The notes under the pieces were generated by a model. That model was given only the letters and a program-made list of their open reading frames with translations. It did no database searches and was not told where the DNA came from. Both the position numbers and the translations under genes were made by a program. Positions 46,704 through 56,645 of a stretch of 64,000 bases of DNA are shown in pieces. Source of the DNA: Hymenobacter sp. YIM 151858-1 (GTDB lineage: Bacteria > Bacteroidota > Bacteroidia > Cytophagales > Hymenobacteraceae); contig NZ_CP110136.1 in assembly GCF_025979705.1 (NCBI RefSeq), positions 3,968,001-4,032,000 of the forward strand, given 5' to 3'. Position 1 is the first letter of the stretch. Each line of letters starts with the position of its first letter.

Positions 46704-48839
46704 ATGGCCGTCAACGAAAACCTGAAGTACCTCCGTAACATTGGGATTATGGCGCACATCGACGCCGGTAAGACCACGACGTCGGAGCGCATTCTCTACT
46801 ACACGGGTAAAACTCACAAAATCGGGGAAGTGCACGAAGGTGCTGCCACGATGGACTGGATGGAGCAGGAGCAGGAGCGTGGTATCACCATCACCTCGGC
46901 TGCTACTACTACCTTCTGGAACTACCCCACGGTGCAAGGCGAATCGACGCCTGAGACCAAGCAGTACAAAATCAACCTGATCGACACCCCTGGCCACGTT
47001 GACTTCACCGTAGAAGTTGAACGTTCGCTGCGTGTGCTCGACGGTGCCGTCGCTCTGTTTTGCGCCGTATCGGGCGTAGAGCCGCAGTCGGAAACCGTAT
47101 GGCGTCAGGCCGACAAATACAAAGTACCGCGCATCTGCTTCGTCAATAAGATGGACCGCGCTGGTGCTGACTTCTTCAAGGCTGTAACGGAAATCAAAGA
47201 TAAGCTGGGCGCTAACCCCGTGCCGCTGCAGATTCCGATCGGTGCTGAAGACACCTTCAAGGGTGTGGTTGACCTGCTGACTGGCAAAGCCATCGTGTGG
47301 GACGATGCCACTCAGGGTAAGACCTACAAGGAAGTTCCGGTTCCCGAAGACCTCGTGGACACCGTGCAGGAGTGGCGTGAGAAGCTCGTAGAAAGCGTTG
47401 CTGAATACGACGACACACTCATGGAGAAGTTCTTTGAAGATCCGGACAGCATCACCCGCGAGGAGATGATGGACGTGATCCGCAAAGCAGTTATCGACAT
47501 GAAGTTCTCGCCGGTAATGTGCGGCTCGGCCTTCAAAAATAAGGGCGTTCAGGCTATGCTGGATGCCGTTATGGCCTACCTGCCCTCGCCGCTCGACATG
47601 CCCGCCATCATCGGTACCAACCCCGACACCGGCGAGGAAGTTGAGCGTCACCCCGACAACGAGGAGCCCTTCACTGCTCTGGCGTTCAAAATCGCTACCG
47701 ACCCCTTCGTAGGTCGTCTGTGCTTCTTCCGCTGCTACTCGGGTCAGCTGGAGTCGGGTTCGTACGTGTTCAACAACCGTACGGGCAAGAAAGAGCGCAT
47801 CTCGCGTTTGATGCAGATGCACTCCAACAAGCAGAACCCGATCGACAAGATCCAAGCTGGTGACATTGCTGCCGGCGTTGGTTTCAAAGACATCAAAACC
47901 GGTGACACGCTGACGGAAGAGAAAGACCGCCTCGTTCTCGAGTCGATGTCGTTCCCCGAGCCTGTAATCGGCTACGCTATCGAGCCTAAGACCCAGGCCG
48001 ACGTAGACAAAATGGGTATGGCTATTGCCAAGCTCGTTGAAGAAGACCCCACGCTGACGGTATTTACGGACCCCGAAACGGGCCAGACTGTACTGCGCGG
48101 CATGGGTGAGCTTCACTTGGAAATCATCATCGACCGTATGCGTCGCGAGTTCAAGGTTGAAATCAACCAAGGTGCTCCGCAGGTAGCTTACAAGGAGATG
48201 ATTACCAAGAAAATCGAGCACCGCGAAGTCTACAAGAAGCAAACGGGTGGTCGTGGTAAATTCGCTCACATCGAGTTTGAGCTGGGCCCGAAAGAAACCG
48301 AGCCGGAGAAACCCGGTCTGGAATTCGTAAACGGCATCACCGGTGGTGTTATTCCGAAGGAATTCATTGCTCCGATCCAGAAAGGCTTCGAAGAAGCTAT
48401 GAAGAGTGGCGTACTCGCCGGCTTCCCGCTGGACTCCATGCGCGTTAAGATCTACCACGGTTCGTACCACGATGTGGACTCGGACGCTCTGTCGTTCGAA
48501 ATGGCTGCTCGCCTCGGCTACAAGGAAGCAGCTCCCCGCTGCGCTCCGAAGCTGCTCGAGCCCATCATGGCCGTTGAGGTAGTTTCGCCGGATGAGTACA
48601 CGGGCCCGGTAACGGGTGACCTGAACCGCCGTCGTGGCATCATGAAAGGCATGGACACGAAGGCTGGCGCTCAGGTTATCAAGGCTGACGTTCCGCTGTC
48701 GGAACTGTTCGGCTACGTAACCGACCTGCGTACCATTTCTTCGGGTCGCGCTTCGGCTTCGCTGACCTTCTCGCACTACGAGCAGGTACCGCAGAACCTC
48801 GCCGAGGGCATCATCGCCAAAGTAAAAGGCGGTAAGTAA
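46704..48839 (+). CDS. fusA: Elongation factor G
   Basis: The 711-residue translocase has G1 [20 protein letters not shown]2 [14 protein letters not shown]3 [22 protein letters not shown]4 [10 protein letters not shown] and the domain IV-V region ending [17 protein letters not shown]. Length is normal for EF-G1. It lies in the usual str order. A long antisense open frame over it is a codon-bias artefact. Confidence 0.98.
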   Translation: MAVNENLKYLRNIGIMAHIDAGKTTTSERILYYTGKTHKIGEVHEGAATMDWMEQEQERGITITSAATTTFWNYPTVQGESTPETKQYKINLIDTPGHVDFTVEVERSLRVLDGAVALFCAVSGVEPQSETVWRQADKYKVPRICFVNKMDRAGADFFKAVTEIKDKLGANPVPLQIPIGAEDTFKGVVDLLTGKAIVWDDATQGKTYKEVPVPEDLVDTVQEWREKLVESVAEYDDTLMEKFFEDPDSITREEMMDVIRKAVIDMKFSPVMCGSAFKNKGVQAMLDAVMAYLPSPLDMPAIIGTNPDTGEEVERHPDNEEPFTALAFKIATDPFVGRLCFFRCYSGQLESGSYVFNNRTGKKERISRLMQMHSNKQNPIDKIQAGDIAAGVGFKDIKTGDTLTEEKDRLVLESMSFPEPVIGYAIEPKTQADVDKMGMAIAKLVEEDPTLTVFTDPETGQTVLRGMGELHLEIIIDRMRREFKVEINQGAPQVAYKEMITKKIEHREVYKKQTGGRGKFAHIEFELGPKETEPEKPGLEFVNGITGGVIPKEFIAPIQKGFEEAMKSGVLAGFPLDSMRVKIYHGSYHDVDSDALSFEMAARLGYKEAAPRCAPKLLEPIMAVEVVSPDEYTGPVTGDLNRRRGIMKGMDTKAGAQVIKADVPLSELFGYVTDLRTISSGRASASLTFSHYEQVPQNLAEGIIAKVKGGK

Positions 48840-48863
48840 TACTTGCTTTCACAAGCTGACATC

Positions 48864-49169
48864 ATGAACCAGAAAATTCGCATCAAACTGAAGTCTTACG
48901 ATCATAATCTCGTCGACAAGTCGTCGGAGAAGATCGTAAAGGCGGTGAAAGCAACGGGTGCCATCGTAAGCGGCCCGATTCCTTTGCCGACGGAAAAAGA
49001 AAAGTTCACCGTTCTCCGTTCGCCCCACGTGAACAAGAAGTCGCGTGAGCAATTCCAGCTCTGCACCTATAAGCGTCTCGTTGACATCTACTCGACTTCA
49101 TCGAAGACGGTAGACGCTCTGATGAAGCTCGAATTGCCGAGCGGCGTTGACGTAGAAATCAAAGTCTGA
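48864..49169 (+). CDS. rpsJ: Ribosomal protein S10
   Basis: The 101-residue protein ([19 protein letters not shown], then [26 protein letters not shown]) also serves as NusE in antitermination. The start at 48864 is chosen by alignment; an ATG-less upstream extension from 48843 is rejected. Here S10 closes the str unit with a terminator instead of running on into rplC. Confidence 0.97.
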   Translation: MNQKIRIKLKSYDHNLVDKSSEKIVKAVKATGAIVSGPIPLPTEKEKFTVLRSPHVNKKSREQFQLCTYKRLVDIYSTSSKTVDALMKLELPSGVDVEIKV

Positions 49170-49186
49170 GTAAACCCACTCAGTAT

Positions 49187-49222
49187 AAAAGCCCCACCAA
49201 CAGCTGTTGGTGGGGCTTTTTG
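49187..49222 (+). terminator. Terminator after rpsJ
   Basis: A fully palindromic 34-base sequence (49187-49220), A-rich on one side and ending in TTTTTG on the other. It separates rpsJ from the S10 genes that normally follow. Confidence 0.93.
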
Positions 49223-49302
49223 TTTTGGCACTTTCCAAGGGTAACACACCTATCATCGTTGGGTATGTTTATCAGGGGTGGTTCGAAATAAGTAACTTGC
49301 GT

Positions 49303-50646
49303 ATGTTCTGGCGTGCAGCCACGGGCCAGCTTTCAACGTCTGTGAATATTTCTGTCGCTTCAAATACATCCGTTTGGATATCAAAGGACCGCATCCAACT
49401 GGCCACTGCAGTAAGTTGTAGCATGGTCATAGCGGGTCTTTACACGATACCTTTCTTCAGGGTGCTGGCCAGCATCGGTCAAATCTGTCTGGCCTTATCA
49501 GCTATTATGTATTTGCTGACCCACAGGCAGGTTGGGCAACGGCAGAAGTGGCACGTGTACCTAGGGTTTGTAATTATCTACCTTATGCACTTTGGTGCAG
49601 GACTTATCACTAACTCGGGCAATAGCAAAGAATACTGGCGCGACCTTGTGCTGCAGCTGCCTTTTCTGGTGTTGCCCCTCGCATTCTGGGTACTTCCCCC
49701 GCTGCCCGTGAAGTACCTCAGTCGATTGTACAAATTGTTGTTAGGGCTGACCACACTCTCAGCTGTGGGAAGCACCTTCTACTACCTTCAGCATAGCGAG
49801 GCGATAAACGAGTTATACACCCGATCCAAAGTAATGCCGACAGTACCCGATCATATCCGGTTTAGCTTGCTTGTTGCGCTATCAATCGCGGTAGGCGCGG
49901 TACTCCTCAACCGCGAAGCATTGCGGGGCTGGCGTCGGGGAGTTGTCCTGGGAATAACCGTGTTTCTGGCGGGGTATCTGCACTTATTGGCAGTGAGAAG
50001 TGGTTTGTTAGCGCTTTATGTACTGGGGGTAGTTGCGATTGGGTATCTGCTGTGGCGAAGAGCATGGCGCAAAGCGTTAGTGCTAGCTGTTACCCTCGTG
50101 GTATTGCCCATAGCAAGCTATTTCTTGCTGCCTACGTTTTACAATAAGTACCATAACACGCGCGATGACGCCAGCAGGGTTGACCAGACTCATTCTGCTA
50201 ACAGCTACTCATTGGTAGGAAGGGTATACTCCTATCAAACGGCGATAAGTGTGTGGCGCGACAACCCAGTCTTTGGGGTGGGAAAGGCAGACTTACAAGA
50301 TGAAATGTCGCACTACTACCGTAGACATTTCCCGCAAATAGATGATGAGCACCACATCCAGCCGCATAACCAGTTTTTGTTTTATCTGGTGTCATTTGGA
50401 GGGTTGGGAGTGCTGGTCTTTGCACTGGCGTTCTACTTCCCGCTGTGGTGGTCGCGGCATCGGCATGCTCCTTTGCTTATCTCCCAATACATCATCGTAA
50501 CGCTCTCCTTCTTGGTAGAGCCAACCCTAGAAACCCAAACGGGGCTGACGTTCGCCCTTTTCTTCCTGCTGCTGCCTTTGAGCAGTGTAACCAATGATGG
50601 TAGGGAAGAGGTCATAAAAAAAGGCCTCGAATGGAGACCTGCCTGA
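49303..50646 (+). CDS. Second O-antigen ligase family protein, inside the ribosomal cluster
   Basis: The 447-residue protein has about ten to twelve membrane helices and the O-antigen ligase pattern: the loop with VGRVYSYQTAISVWRDNPVFGVG, then PHNQFLFYLVSFGGLGVLVF. It is distantly similar in layout to the ligase at 21365-22660. Start choice is uncertain: the frame is open from 49207 inside the terminator, so the ATG at 49303 is preferred. Codon use is plainly less biased and lower in GC than its ribosomal neighbours, which suggests insertion. A capsule, LPS or wall-polymer substrate is possible. Confidence 0.75.
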   Translation: MFWRAATGQLSTSVNISVASNTSVWISKDRIQLATAVSCSMVIAGLYTIPFFRVLASIGQICLALSAIMYLLTHRQVGQRQKWHVYLGFVIIYLMHFGAGLITNSGNSKEYWRDLVLQLPFLVLPLAFWVLPPLPVKYLSRLYKLLLGLTTLSAVGSTFYYLQHSEAINELYTRSKVMPTVPDHIRFSLLVALSIAVGAVLLNREALRGWRRGVVLGITVFLAGYLHLLAVRSGLLALYVLGVVAIGYLLWRRAWRKALVLAVTLVVLPIASYFLLPTFYNKYHNTRDDASRVDQTHSANSYSLVGRVYSYQTAISVWRDNPVFGVGKADLQDEMSHYYRRHFPQIDDEHHIQPHNQFLFYLVSFGGLGVLVFALAFYFPLWWSRHRHAPLLISQYIIVTLSFLVEPTLETQTGLTFALFFLLLPLSSVTNDGREEVIKKGLEWRPA

Positions 50647-50790
50647 GCATATTATCGGGTGAAAAACCTAGGCAAACGCTCTAGCAAATTACTGACCATT
50701 TCCACCATAAGCCCTAGGTGAAGGAAGAGCGGTTTAGCCAAAGGCTTAAGGGAAGTGCTTGAGTTAGAGAAGCAAGGGGCAATACGCAGG

Positions 50791-50807
50791 TTTGAAATTA
50801 TTTCAAA
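50791..50807. promoter_or_regulatory. AT-rich palindrome upstream of the rplC promoter
   Basis: TTTGAAAT-T-ATTTCAAA is a perfect 17-base odd palindrome just upstream of the -33 region of the rplC promoter. The 12-base core TGAAATTATTTC occurs again at 27030-27041. It could be an operator or an upstream promoter element. Confidence 0.4.
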
Positions 50808-50812
50808 CCCAG

Positions 50813-50845
50813 TTGCAAAATTGTCTAAGCAATATTGTAGCTTTG
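50813..50845 (+). promoter_or_regulatory. Promoter of the rplC ribosomal operon
   Basis: TAGCTTTG (50838-50845) matches the -7 consensus; a TTG lies 22 bases upstream (50813-50815), slightly longer than ideal. It starts a leader of about 60 bases before rplC. The 260 bases between the O-antigen ligase and rplC hold two CCTAGG words (50667, 50713) and the palindrome listed separately. Confidence 0.7.
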
Positions 50846-50909
50846 CACTCCCTTTCCGAAAACGCTATTCGGGCGTTTTCACTGTGTCTTTTCATAAACC
50901 CCAATTCGA

Positions 50910-51530
50910 ATGCCTGGCATTATCGGTAAAAAAATCGGTATGACAAGCCTCTTCACTGCGGACGGTCGGAACGTGCCTTGCACGCTCATCCAAGCTGGTC
51001 CGTGCGTAGTGACGCAGGTGAAAACGCTCGAGACCGACGGCTACACTGCCGTTCAGCTCGGGTACGGCGAAAAGAAGGCCAAGAACACCAACAAGCCGTT
51101 GGCTGGCCACTTCGCTAAGGCGGGAGTTACCCCCCGTAAAAAGCTCGTTGAGTTCCGCACCGAGGACGTGGCTTCGTACACGCTCGGCGCTGAGGTTAAA
51201 GCTGATTACTTCGCCGAAGGTGACTTCGTAGACGTAGTTGGTACCTCGAAGGGCAAGGGCTTCCAAGGCGTTGTAAAGCGCCACAACTTCGCCGGTGTTG
51301 GCGGCCAGACTCACGGTCAGCACAACCGCGGCCGTCACCCTGGCTCGATCGGTGCCTGCTCCTGGCCTTCGCGCGTGTTCAAGGGCATGCGTATGGCTGG
51401 CCGCATGGGCGGTGACCGTGTAAAGATCCAAAACCTGAAGGTGCTGCGCGTGATGAACGAGCAAAACCTGATCCTGGTTAGCGGCTCGGTACCCGGTGCT
51501 AAAAACGGTTACGTGATTCTGGAGAAATAG
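50910..51530 (+). CDS. rplC: Ribosomal protein L3
   Basis: The 206-residue protein begins [19 protein letters not shown] and has the RNA-binding [18 protein letters not shown] and [18 protein letters not shown]. It opens this part of the S10 operon; rpsJ is separated from it here. Confidence 0.98.
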   Translation: MPGIIGKKIGMTSLFTADGRNVPCTLIQAGPCVVTQVKTLETDGYTAVQLGYGEKKAKNTNKPLAGHFAKAGVTPRKKLVEFRTEDVASYTLGAEVKADYFAEGDFVDVVGTSKGKGFQGVVKRHNFAGVGGQTHGQHNRGRHPGSIGACSWPSRVFKGMRMAGRMGGDRVKIQNLKVLRVMNEQNLILVSGSVPGAKNGYVILEK

Positions 51531-51535
51531 GCGCG

Positions 51536-52174
51536 ATGGAACTCTCTGTATTGACGATCAAAGGCGAGGACACCGGCCGCAAGGTGACGCTGTCCGACGC
51601 AATCTTCGGGCTGGAGCCGAACGAGCACGCCATGTACCTCGACGTGAAGCTGTACTTGGCTAACCAACGCCAAGGCACGCACAAGTCGAAGGAGCGCGCT
51701 GAAATTGCCCGCACGACCAAAAAACTGAAGAAGCAGAAAGGCACCGGTGGTGCCCGTGCTGGTTCGATGAAGTCGCCGGTATTCATCGGCGGTGGCCGCG
51801 TTTTCGGTCCTAAGCCGCGTGACTACGGCTTCAAAGTGAACAAGAAGACCAAGCAGTTGGCCCGCCTGTCGGCCCTGTCGGTTCTTGCTCGCGAAAACCG
51901 TCTGGCCCTGGTGGAGAACTTCTCTCTGGAAGGCCCCAAGACGAAAGACTTCCTGAACATCCTGAGCGGCCTGAACCTGAACAACGGCAAGAAGACTTTG
52001 CTGGTAACCGGTTCGGTTGACAAAAACGTGGTACTGTCGGCCCGCAACATCCAAAAGGTGAAGGTGGCTGTTCCCACGGCCCTGAACACCCACGACTTGC
52101 TGAACACCGACACGCTGCTGCTGTCGGAGGCTGGCCTGGAGTCGCTCACCCAACTTTATACGGCCGCTGAGTAA
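51536..52174 (+). CDS. rplD: Ribosomal protein L4
   Basis: The 212-residue protein carries the extended loop RQGTHKSKERAEIARTTKK and GTGGARAGSMKSPVFIGGGRVFGPKPRDY. In some bacteria L4 represses the S10 operon; no leader target was identified. Its TAA shares a base with the rplW ATG. Confidence 0.97.
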   Translation: MELSVLTIKGEDTGRKVTLSDAIFGLEPNEHAMYLDVKLYLANQRQGTHKSKERAEIARTTKKLKKQKGTGGARAGSMKSPVFIGGGRVFGPKPRDYGFKVNKKTKQLARLSALSVLARENRLALVENFSLEGPKTKDFLNILSGLNLNNGKKTLLVTGSVDKNVVLSARNIQKVKVAVPTALNTHDLLNTDTLLLSEAGLESLTQLYTAAE

Positions 52175-52461
52175 TGAGCATCATCAAGAAGCCCATCGTG
52201 ACCGAGAAAGCAACGTCGCTGAACGAGAAAGGCCAGTACGCCTTTGAAGTTGAGCGCACCGCTAACAAGGTTGAAATCAAAAAAGAAATCGAGAAGCTCT
52301 ACGGGGTGACTGTGGTGGGCATTAGCACCATCCGTACCCAAGGCAAGCTCAAGTCGCGGTTTACCAAAACCGGTGCTGTTACAGGCCGTCGCCCCAACGG
52401 GAAGAAGGCAATCGTAACGGTAAAGGAAGGCGACGTAATCGACTTCTACAGCGGCATCTAA
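52174..52461 (+). CDS. rplW: Ribosomal protein L23
   Basis: The 95-residue exit-tunnel protein (IIKKPIVTEKATSLNEKGQ, then VEIKKEIEKLYGVTVVGI) is a docking site for trigger factor and SRP. The start overlaps the rplD stop by one base, implying coupling. Confidence 0.97.
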   Translation: MSIIKKPIVTEKATSLNEKGQYAFEVERTANKVEIKKEIEKLYGVTVVGISTIRTQGKLKSRFTKTGAVTGRRPNGKKAIVTVKEGDVIDFYSGI

Positions 52462-52512
52462 CGCAGCTGAATTTTCGAACGAGGCCCCTCTCTAGAGCAT
52501 TTTCGCTATAAA

Positions 52513-53340
52513 ATGGCACTCAAAAAACTAAGACCAACATCACCGGGTCAGCGCTTCCGCATCGCCCCGGCTTTCGACGAGATTACGACGTCGACGCCGG
52601 AGAAGTCGCTGTTGGCACCCAAGAAAAAATCCGGTGGCCGGAATGATTCCGGAAAAATGACCAACCGTTACATCGGTGGTGGTCACAAACAGCAGTATCG
52701 TATTATCGACTTCAAGCGCAGCAAGCATAGCGTGCCTGCCACTGTTAAGGAGATTGAATACGATCCGAACCGTACGGCTCGCATCGCTTTGATCAGCTAC
52801 GCTGATGGCGAAAAGGCGTACATCATTGCACCTGCTGGCCTGCAAGTAGGCGCTACCGTAGTAGCAGGGCCTGGCGTAGCACCCGAGTTGGGCAACGCCC
52901 TTCCGCTGCGCGATATGCCCCTAGGTACCATTGTTCATAACATTGAACTGATGCCTGGTGGTGGTGCTGTTCTTGCCCGTTCGGCTGGTACTTACGCACA
53001 GCTTGTTGCCCGCGAAGACAAGTACGCAACCCTAAAGTTGCCCTCCGGTGAAATGCGAATGGTACTTGTTACCTGCATGGCCACAGTAGGCACCGTGTCG
53101 AACGCTGACCACATGAACGTACGTCTCGGCAAAGCCGGTCGTCACCGTTGGTTGGGTTACCGTCCGCGCGTACGTGGTGTTGCTATGAACCCCGTTGATC
53201 ACCCGATGGGTGGTGGCGAGGGCCGCTCGAGCGGTGGTCACCCGCGCAGCCGCAAAGGCCTGCTCGCGAAAGGTGCCAAGACTCGCAACAAGAACAAGTA
53301 CTCTGAAAACCTCATCGTTTCGCGTAAAGGCAAGAAGTAA
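52513..53340 (+). CDS. rplB: Ribosomal protein L2
   Basis: The 275-residue protein of the peptidyl-transferase region has [20 protein letters not shown] near the N-terminus and the highly conserved [20 protein letters not shown] with the functional histidine. Its TAA shares a base with the rpsS ATG. A CCCTAGGT word encodes Leu-Gly near 52919. Confidence 0.98.
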   Translation: MALKKLRPTSPGQRFRIAPAFDEITTSTPEKSLLAPKKKSGGRNDSGKMTNRYIGGGHKQQYRIIDFKRSKHSVPATVKEIEYDPNRTARIALISYADGEKAYIIAPAGLQVGATVVAGPGVAPELGNALPLRDMPLGTIVHNIELMPGGGAVLARSAGTYAQLVAREDKYATLKLPSGEMRMVLVTCMATVGTVSNADHMNVRLGKAGRHRWLGYRPRVRGVAMNPVDHPMGGGEGRSSGGHPRSRKGLLAKGAKTRNKNKYSENLIVSRKGKK

Positions 53341-53618
53341 TGGCACGTTCGCTTAAAAAAGGCCCGTACATCGACTTCCGTCTGGAGCGGAAGGTGCAGG
53401 TGATGGAGGAAAGCGGCAAGAAATCGGTGGTGAAGACTTGGTCGCGCCGCTCGATGATTTCGCCGGACTTCGTAGGGCACACCTTCGCCGTGCACAACGG
53501 CAATAAGTTCATCCCGGTGTATGTAACCGAAAACATGGTAGGGCACAAGCTGGGCGAATTCGCCCCGACGCGCAACTTCCGTGGTCACATCGCCAAGAAA
53601 GACAAAGGCAAGCGCTAA
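53340..53618 (+). CDS. rpsS: Ribosomal protein S19
   Basis: The 92-residue protein ([54 protein letters not shown]) lies in the head of the small subunit. It overlaps rplB by one base and is three bases from rplV. Confidence 0.98.
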   Translation: MARSLKKGPYIDFRLERKVQVMEESGKKSVVKTWSRRSMISPDFVGHTFAVHNGNKFIPVYVTENMVGHKLGEFAPTRNFRGHIAKKDKGKR

Positions 53619-53621
53619 GAC

Positions 53622-54119
53622 ATGGAAGCAGTAGCCAAACTCCGTAACGTACCGACCTCGCCGCGCAAGATGCGCCTCGTGGCCGGCCTAGTACGCGGTA
53701 AGAGCGTTACCCGTGCCTTGGGCTTGTTGAAGTTCGAGGCAAACTCAGGTGCCGAGAAAATCGAGAAACTGCTTCTGTCGGCTCTGGCCAACTGGCAGCA
53801 GAAGAACGAAGACGAGCGCATCGAAGACGCCAACCTCTATATCAAAGAGATTTTCGTTGATGAAGGTCGCCAGCTGAAGCGCCTGCGCCCCGCCCCTCAG
53901 GGTCGCGGTCACCGCATCCGCAAGCGCAGCAACCACGTGACGATTATCATCGACTCGAAGGTGGAAGCCATTGGCAGCCGCCAAGGTCTGAAAGATGCCG
54001 CTGCTAAGCTGGAAACTGCTCCGGCCGCCGCTACTCCGTCTGCTGAAGAAGCACCGAAGAAGACGCGTCGTTCGACCAAGAAAGCTGACACCCAAAACGC
54101 GGCTGACGCCACCGAATAA
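53622..54119 (+). CDS. rplV: Ribosomal protein L22 with extended C-terminus
   Basis: The 165-residue protein has the usual core ([21 protein letters not shown], then [20 protein letters not shown]) and an extra C-terminal tail of about 40 residues rich in Ala, Lys, Glu and Thr. The core binds 23S rRNA at the exit tunnel; the tail is likely disordered. Confidence 0.96.
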   Translation: MEAVAKLRNVPTSPRKMRLVAGLVRGKSVTRALGLLKFEANSGAEKIEKLLLSALANWQQKNEDERIEDANLYIKEIFVDEGRQLKRLRPAPQGRGHRIRKRSNHVTIIIDSKVEAIGSRQGLKDAAAKLETAPAAATPSAEEAPKKTRRSTKKADTQNAADATE

Positions 54120-54124
54120 TTACC

Positions 54125-55018
54125 ATGGGACAGAAAGTTAATCCGGTTGGCCTCCGCCTGGGTATCGTTAAAGGCTGGGACTCTAACTGGTACGGCGGCA
54201 AAGACTTCGCCGACAAGCTGGTAGAGGACGAAAAGATCCGCAAGTACATTCTGGCACGCATTCCTAAGGGCGGCATCTCGAAGATCATCATCGAGCGTAC
54301 CCTTAAGCGCATTACTATCACCATCAACACTGCTCGTCCGGGCGTTGTAATCGGTAAAGGTGGCCAGGAAGTAGACAAGATTAAGGATGAACTGAAGCGT
54401 CTCACTAACAAAGACGTTCAGATCAACATCTTCGAGATTAAGCGTCCGGAACTAGACGCCAAGCTGGTAGGCGAGAGCATCGCTCAGCAGCTGCAGGCTC
54501 GTATTTCGTTCCGTCGTGCGATGAAGCAAGCCATTCAGGGTGCACTCCGTGTGGGTGCTGAAGGTATCAAGGTGCAGTGCGGCGGCCGCCTCGGCGGTGC
54601 TGAAATTGCCCGTTCAGAACAGTATAAGGAAGGCCGCACTCCGCTGCATACCCTCCGTGCTGATATCGACTACGCTTTGTCTGAAGCTCAGACGGTGTAT
54701 GGCAAGATTGGTATTAAGGTATGGATCATGCGCGGTGAAGTATTCGGCAAGCCCGATCTTTCGCCTAACCAGTTGCTGAGCCAGCAACAAGGTGCCGCCG
54801 GAAATGACCGTAACGATCGTGGTCCTCGCGGTGAGCGCGGCGACCGTGGTGATCGGGGCGGCCGAGGTGGTGACCGTGGTGGTCGTGGTGGTGACCGTGG
54901 CCCACGTGGTGGCGGTGACAACCGTGGCGGCTTTGGCGGCGGTAACAACCGTGGTGGCCAAGGCGGCGGCAATCGTGGCGGTCAAGGCGGCGGTGCAAAC
55001 CGTGGCCCACGTCGCTAG
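54125..55018 (+). CDS. rpsC: Ribosomal protein S3 with RGG-rich C-terminal extension
   Basis: The 297-residue protein has the normal S3 core: [19 protein letters not shown], the KH domain motif [18 protein letters not shown] and [20 protein letters not shown]. At about residue 227 a tail of 71 residues begins, made of Arg-Gly, Asp-Arg-Gly and Gly-Gly-Asn-Arg repeats. This resembles RGG RNA-binding segments, which E. coli S3 (233 residues) lacks. The reading frame is continuous and the stop is followed directly by rplP. Confidence 0.96.
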   Translation: MGQKVNPVGLRLGIVKGWDSNWYGGKDFADKLVEDEKIRKYILARIPKGGISKIIIERTLKRITITINTARPGVVIGKGGQEVDKIKDELKRLTNKDVQINIFEIKRPELDAKLVGESIAQQLQARISFRRAMKQAIQGALRVGAEGIKVQCGGRLGGAEIARSEQYKEGRTPLHTLRADIDYALSEAQTVYGKIGIKVWIMRGEVFGKPDLSPNQLLSQQQGAAGNDRNDRGPRGERGDRGDRGGRGGDRGGRGGDRGPRGGGDNRGGFGGGNNRGGQGGGNRGGQGGGANRGPRR

Positions 55019-55054
55019 TCCTTCTTCCTTCCATTCTTTTTCGAGAACTAGAAC

Positions 55055-55477
55055 ATGTTACAACCGAAAAGAACCAAGTATCGGAAGATGCAGAAGGGCC
55101 GCGTGAACGGCCTCGCCTACCGCGGCAGCTCGCTCGACTTCGGTTCGTTTGGCATTAAGTCGCTGGAAGCCGCTTGGATTACCGCGCGTCAAATCGAAGC
55201 TGCTCGTATCGCCATGACTCGCGCTATGAAGCGTGAGGGTCAGGTGTGGATCCGCATCTTCCCAGACAAGCCCATTACGAAGAAGCCTGCCGAGGTACGT
55301 ATGGGTAAGGGTAAAGGCTCGCCCGAGTATTGGGTAGCCATTGTGAAGCCTGGTACGATTCTGTTTGAGTCGGACGGCGTTTCGCTGGAACTTGCACAGG
55401 AGTCGCTGCGTTTGGCGGCTCAGAAGTTGCCAGTTCGAACCAAGTTTGTTGTTCGTCGCGACTACGTTGAGGCATAA
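55055..55477 (+). CDS. rplP: Ribosomal protein L16
   Basis: The 140-residue protein ([20 protein letters not shown], then [14 protein letters not shown]-like region and [19 protein letters not shown]) organises the A- and P-sites of the large subunit. It follows rpsC and precedes rpmC by five bases. Confidence 0.97.
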   Translation: MLQPKRTKYRKMQKGRVNGLAYRGSSLDFGSFGIKSLEAAWITARQIEAARIAMTRAMKREGQVWIRIFPDKPITKKPAEVRMGKGKGSPEYWVAIVKPGTILFESDGVSLELAQESLRLAAQKLPVRTKFVVRRDYVEA

Positions 55478-55482
55478 GCAAA

Positions 55483-55683
55483 ATGAAAAACGCTGAAATC
55501 CGCGCCCTTTCGATCGAGGATCTGAAAGAGCAAATCAACAAGGAGCAGTCGAACGCACAAACTTTGCGTTTCGCACACGCTATTTCACCGCTCGAAAACC
55601 CGACCCGCATCAAGCATGGCCGTCGGAACATCGCACGCTTGCTCACTGAGCTGAAGCGCCGCGAGCAGGAGCAAAACTCGTAG
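55483..55683 (+). CDS. rpmC: Ribosomal protein L29
   Basis: The 66-residue helical hairpin protein (LSIEDLKEQINKEQSNAQTLRFAH, NPTRIKHGRRNIARLLTEL) sits near the exit tunnel. Length and position between rplP and rpsQ are typical. Confidence 0.95.
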   Translation: MKNAEIRALSIEDLKEQINKEQSNAQTLRFAHAISPLENPTRIKHGRRNIARLLTELKRREQEQNS

Positions 55684-55699
55684 TCCCCGCTGATAAACA

Positions 55700-55990
55700 A
55701 TGGCAAACAACGCAGAACAGCAGGGCGCCGCTACGGTAGAGCGTAACCTGCGCAAAGAGCGTATCGGCCGCGTGGTAAGCAACAAGATGGATAAAACCAT
55801 CACTGTTGTGGTCGAAAGCAAAATGAAGCACCCGATTTACGGCAAATTCGTGTCGAAATCGACCAAATTCGTCGCCCACGACGAAAATAACGAGTGTGGC
55901 GAAGGAGATACGGTGCGCATCATGGAAACCCGCCCGCTGAGCAAGCGCAAGCGGTGGCGTTTGGTAGAAATCGTAGAGCGAGCCAAGTAA
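55700..55990 (+). CDS. rpsQ: Ribosomal protein S17
   Basis: The 96-residue OB-fold protein has [20 protein letters not shown] and [19 protein letters not shown], ending in [13 protein letters not shown]. The first 12 residues are an extra acidic leader. It is one base from rplN. Confidence 0.96.
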   Translation: MANNAEQQGAATVERNLRKERIGRVVSNKMDKTITVVVESKMKHPIYGKFVSKSTKFVAHDENNECGEGDTVRIMETRPLSKRKRWRLVEIVERAK

Positions 55991-55991
55991 G

Positions 55992-56360
55992 ATGATCCAG
56001 CAAGAATCCCGTCTGACGGTAGCCGACAACAGCGGCGCCAAGGAAGTACTTTGCATCCGTGTCCTTGGCGGCACAGGTAAAAAGTATGCTACGGTAGGTG
56101 ACAAGATCGTCGTGGCTATCAAATCGGCCATTCCTTCAGGTAATGCTAAGAAGGGTGCCGTGTCGAAAGCCGTGGTAGTTCGCACGAAGAAAGAAATTCG
56201 TCGCAAAGACGGTTCGTACATTCGCTTCGACGATAACGCCGCCGTTTTGCTAAATAACAACGACGAGCCTCGCGGCACGCGTATCTTCGGTCCTGTGGCC
56301 CGCGAACTGCGCGAAAAGCAGTTTATGAAGATCGTTTCGCTGGCTCCTGAAGTTCTCTAA
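55992..56360 (+). CDS. rplN: Ribosomal protein L14
   Basis: The 122-residue protein ([20 protein letters not shown], then [22 protein letters not shown] and [14 protein letters not shown]) is one of the most conserved large-subunit proteins. It is complete and of standard length. Confidence 0.98.
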   Translation: MIQQESRLTVADNSGAKEVLCIRVLGGTGKKYATVGDKIVVAIKSAIPSGNAKKGAVSKAVVVRTKKEIRRKDGSYIRFDDNAAVLLNNNDEPRGTRIFGPVARELREKQFMKIVSLAPEVL

Positions 56361-56364
56361 GCTA

Positions 56365-56631
56365 ATGGCACTGAAAACCAAAGAAGCAAAGCCCGCGAAG
56401 CTGCACGTGAAAACTGGTGATACCGTTCTGGTAATCGCCGGCGACGAGCGCGGCAAGACTGGCGTCATCAAATCGGTGAACCGCCAGACTCAGCGCATCA
56501 TCATCGAAGGCCTGAACCTGGTGACCAAGCACTCGAAGCCGAGCGCTAAGAATCCTCAGGGAGGTATCTCGAAGATCGAAGCACCGATTCACGTCAGCAA
56601 TGTCAAACTTGTTAGCACGGCTAACGCCTAA
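56365..56631 (+). CDS. rplX: Ribosomal protein L24
   Basis: The 88-residue protein has a KOW motif ([20 protein letters not shown]) and the following [21 protein letters not shown]. It initiates large-subunit assembly. It is somewhat shorter than the E. coli form. Confidence 0.97.
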   Translation: MALKTKEAKPAKLHVKTGDTVLVIAGDERGKTGVIKSVNRQTQRIIIEGLNLVTKHSKPSAKNPQGGISKIEAPIHVSNVKLVSTANA

Positions 56632-56645
56632 TCAAGTCCACGACA

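Noticed and set aside
46686-48776. A 696-codon open frame on the minus strand over fusA
   Set aside because: Exact antisense shadow of EF-G caused by strong codon bias; no family signal, signal peptide or start region.
49207-49302. Upstream GTG start for the second O-antigen ligase
   Set aside because: It falls within the rpsJ terminator palindrome; the ATG at 49303 is more credible.
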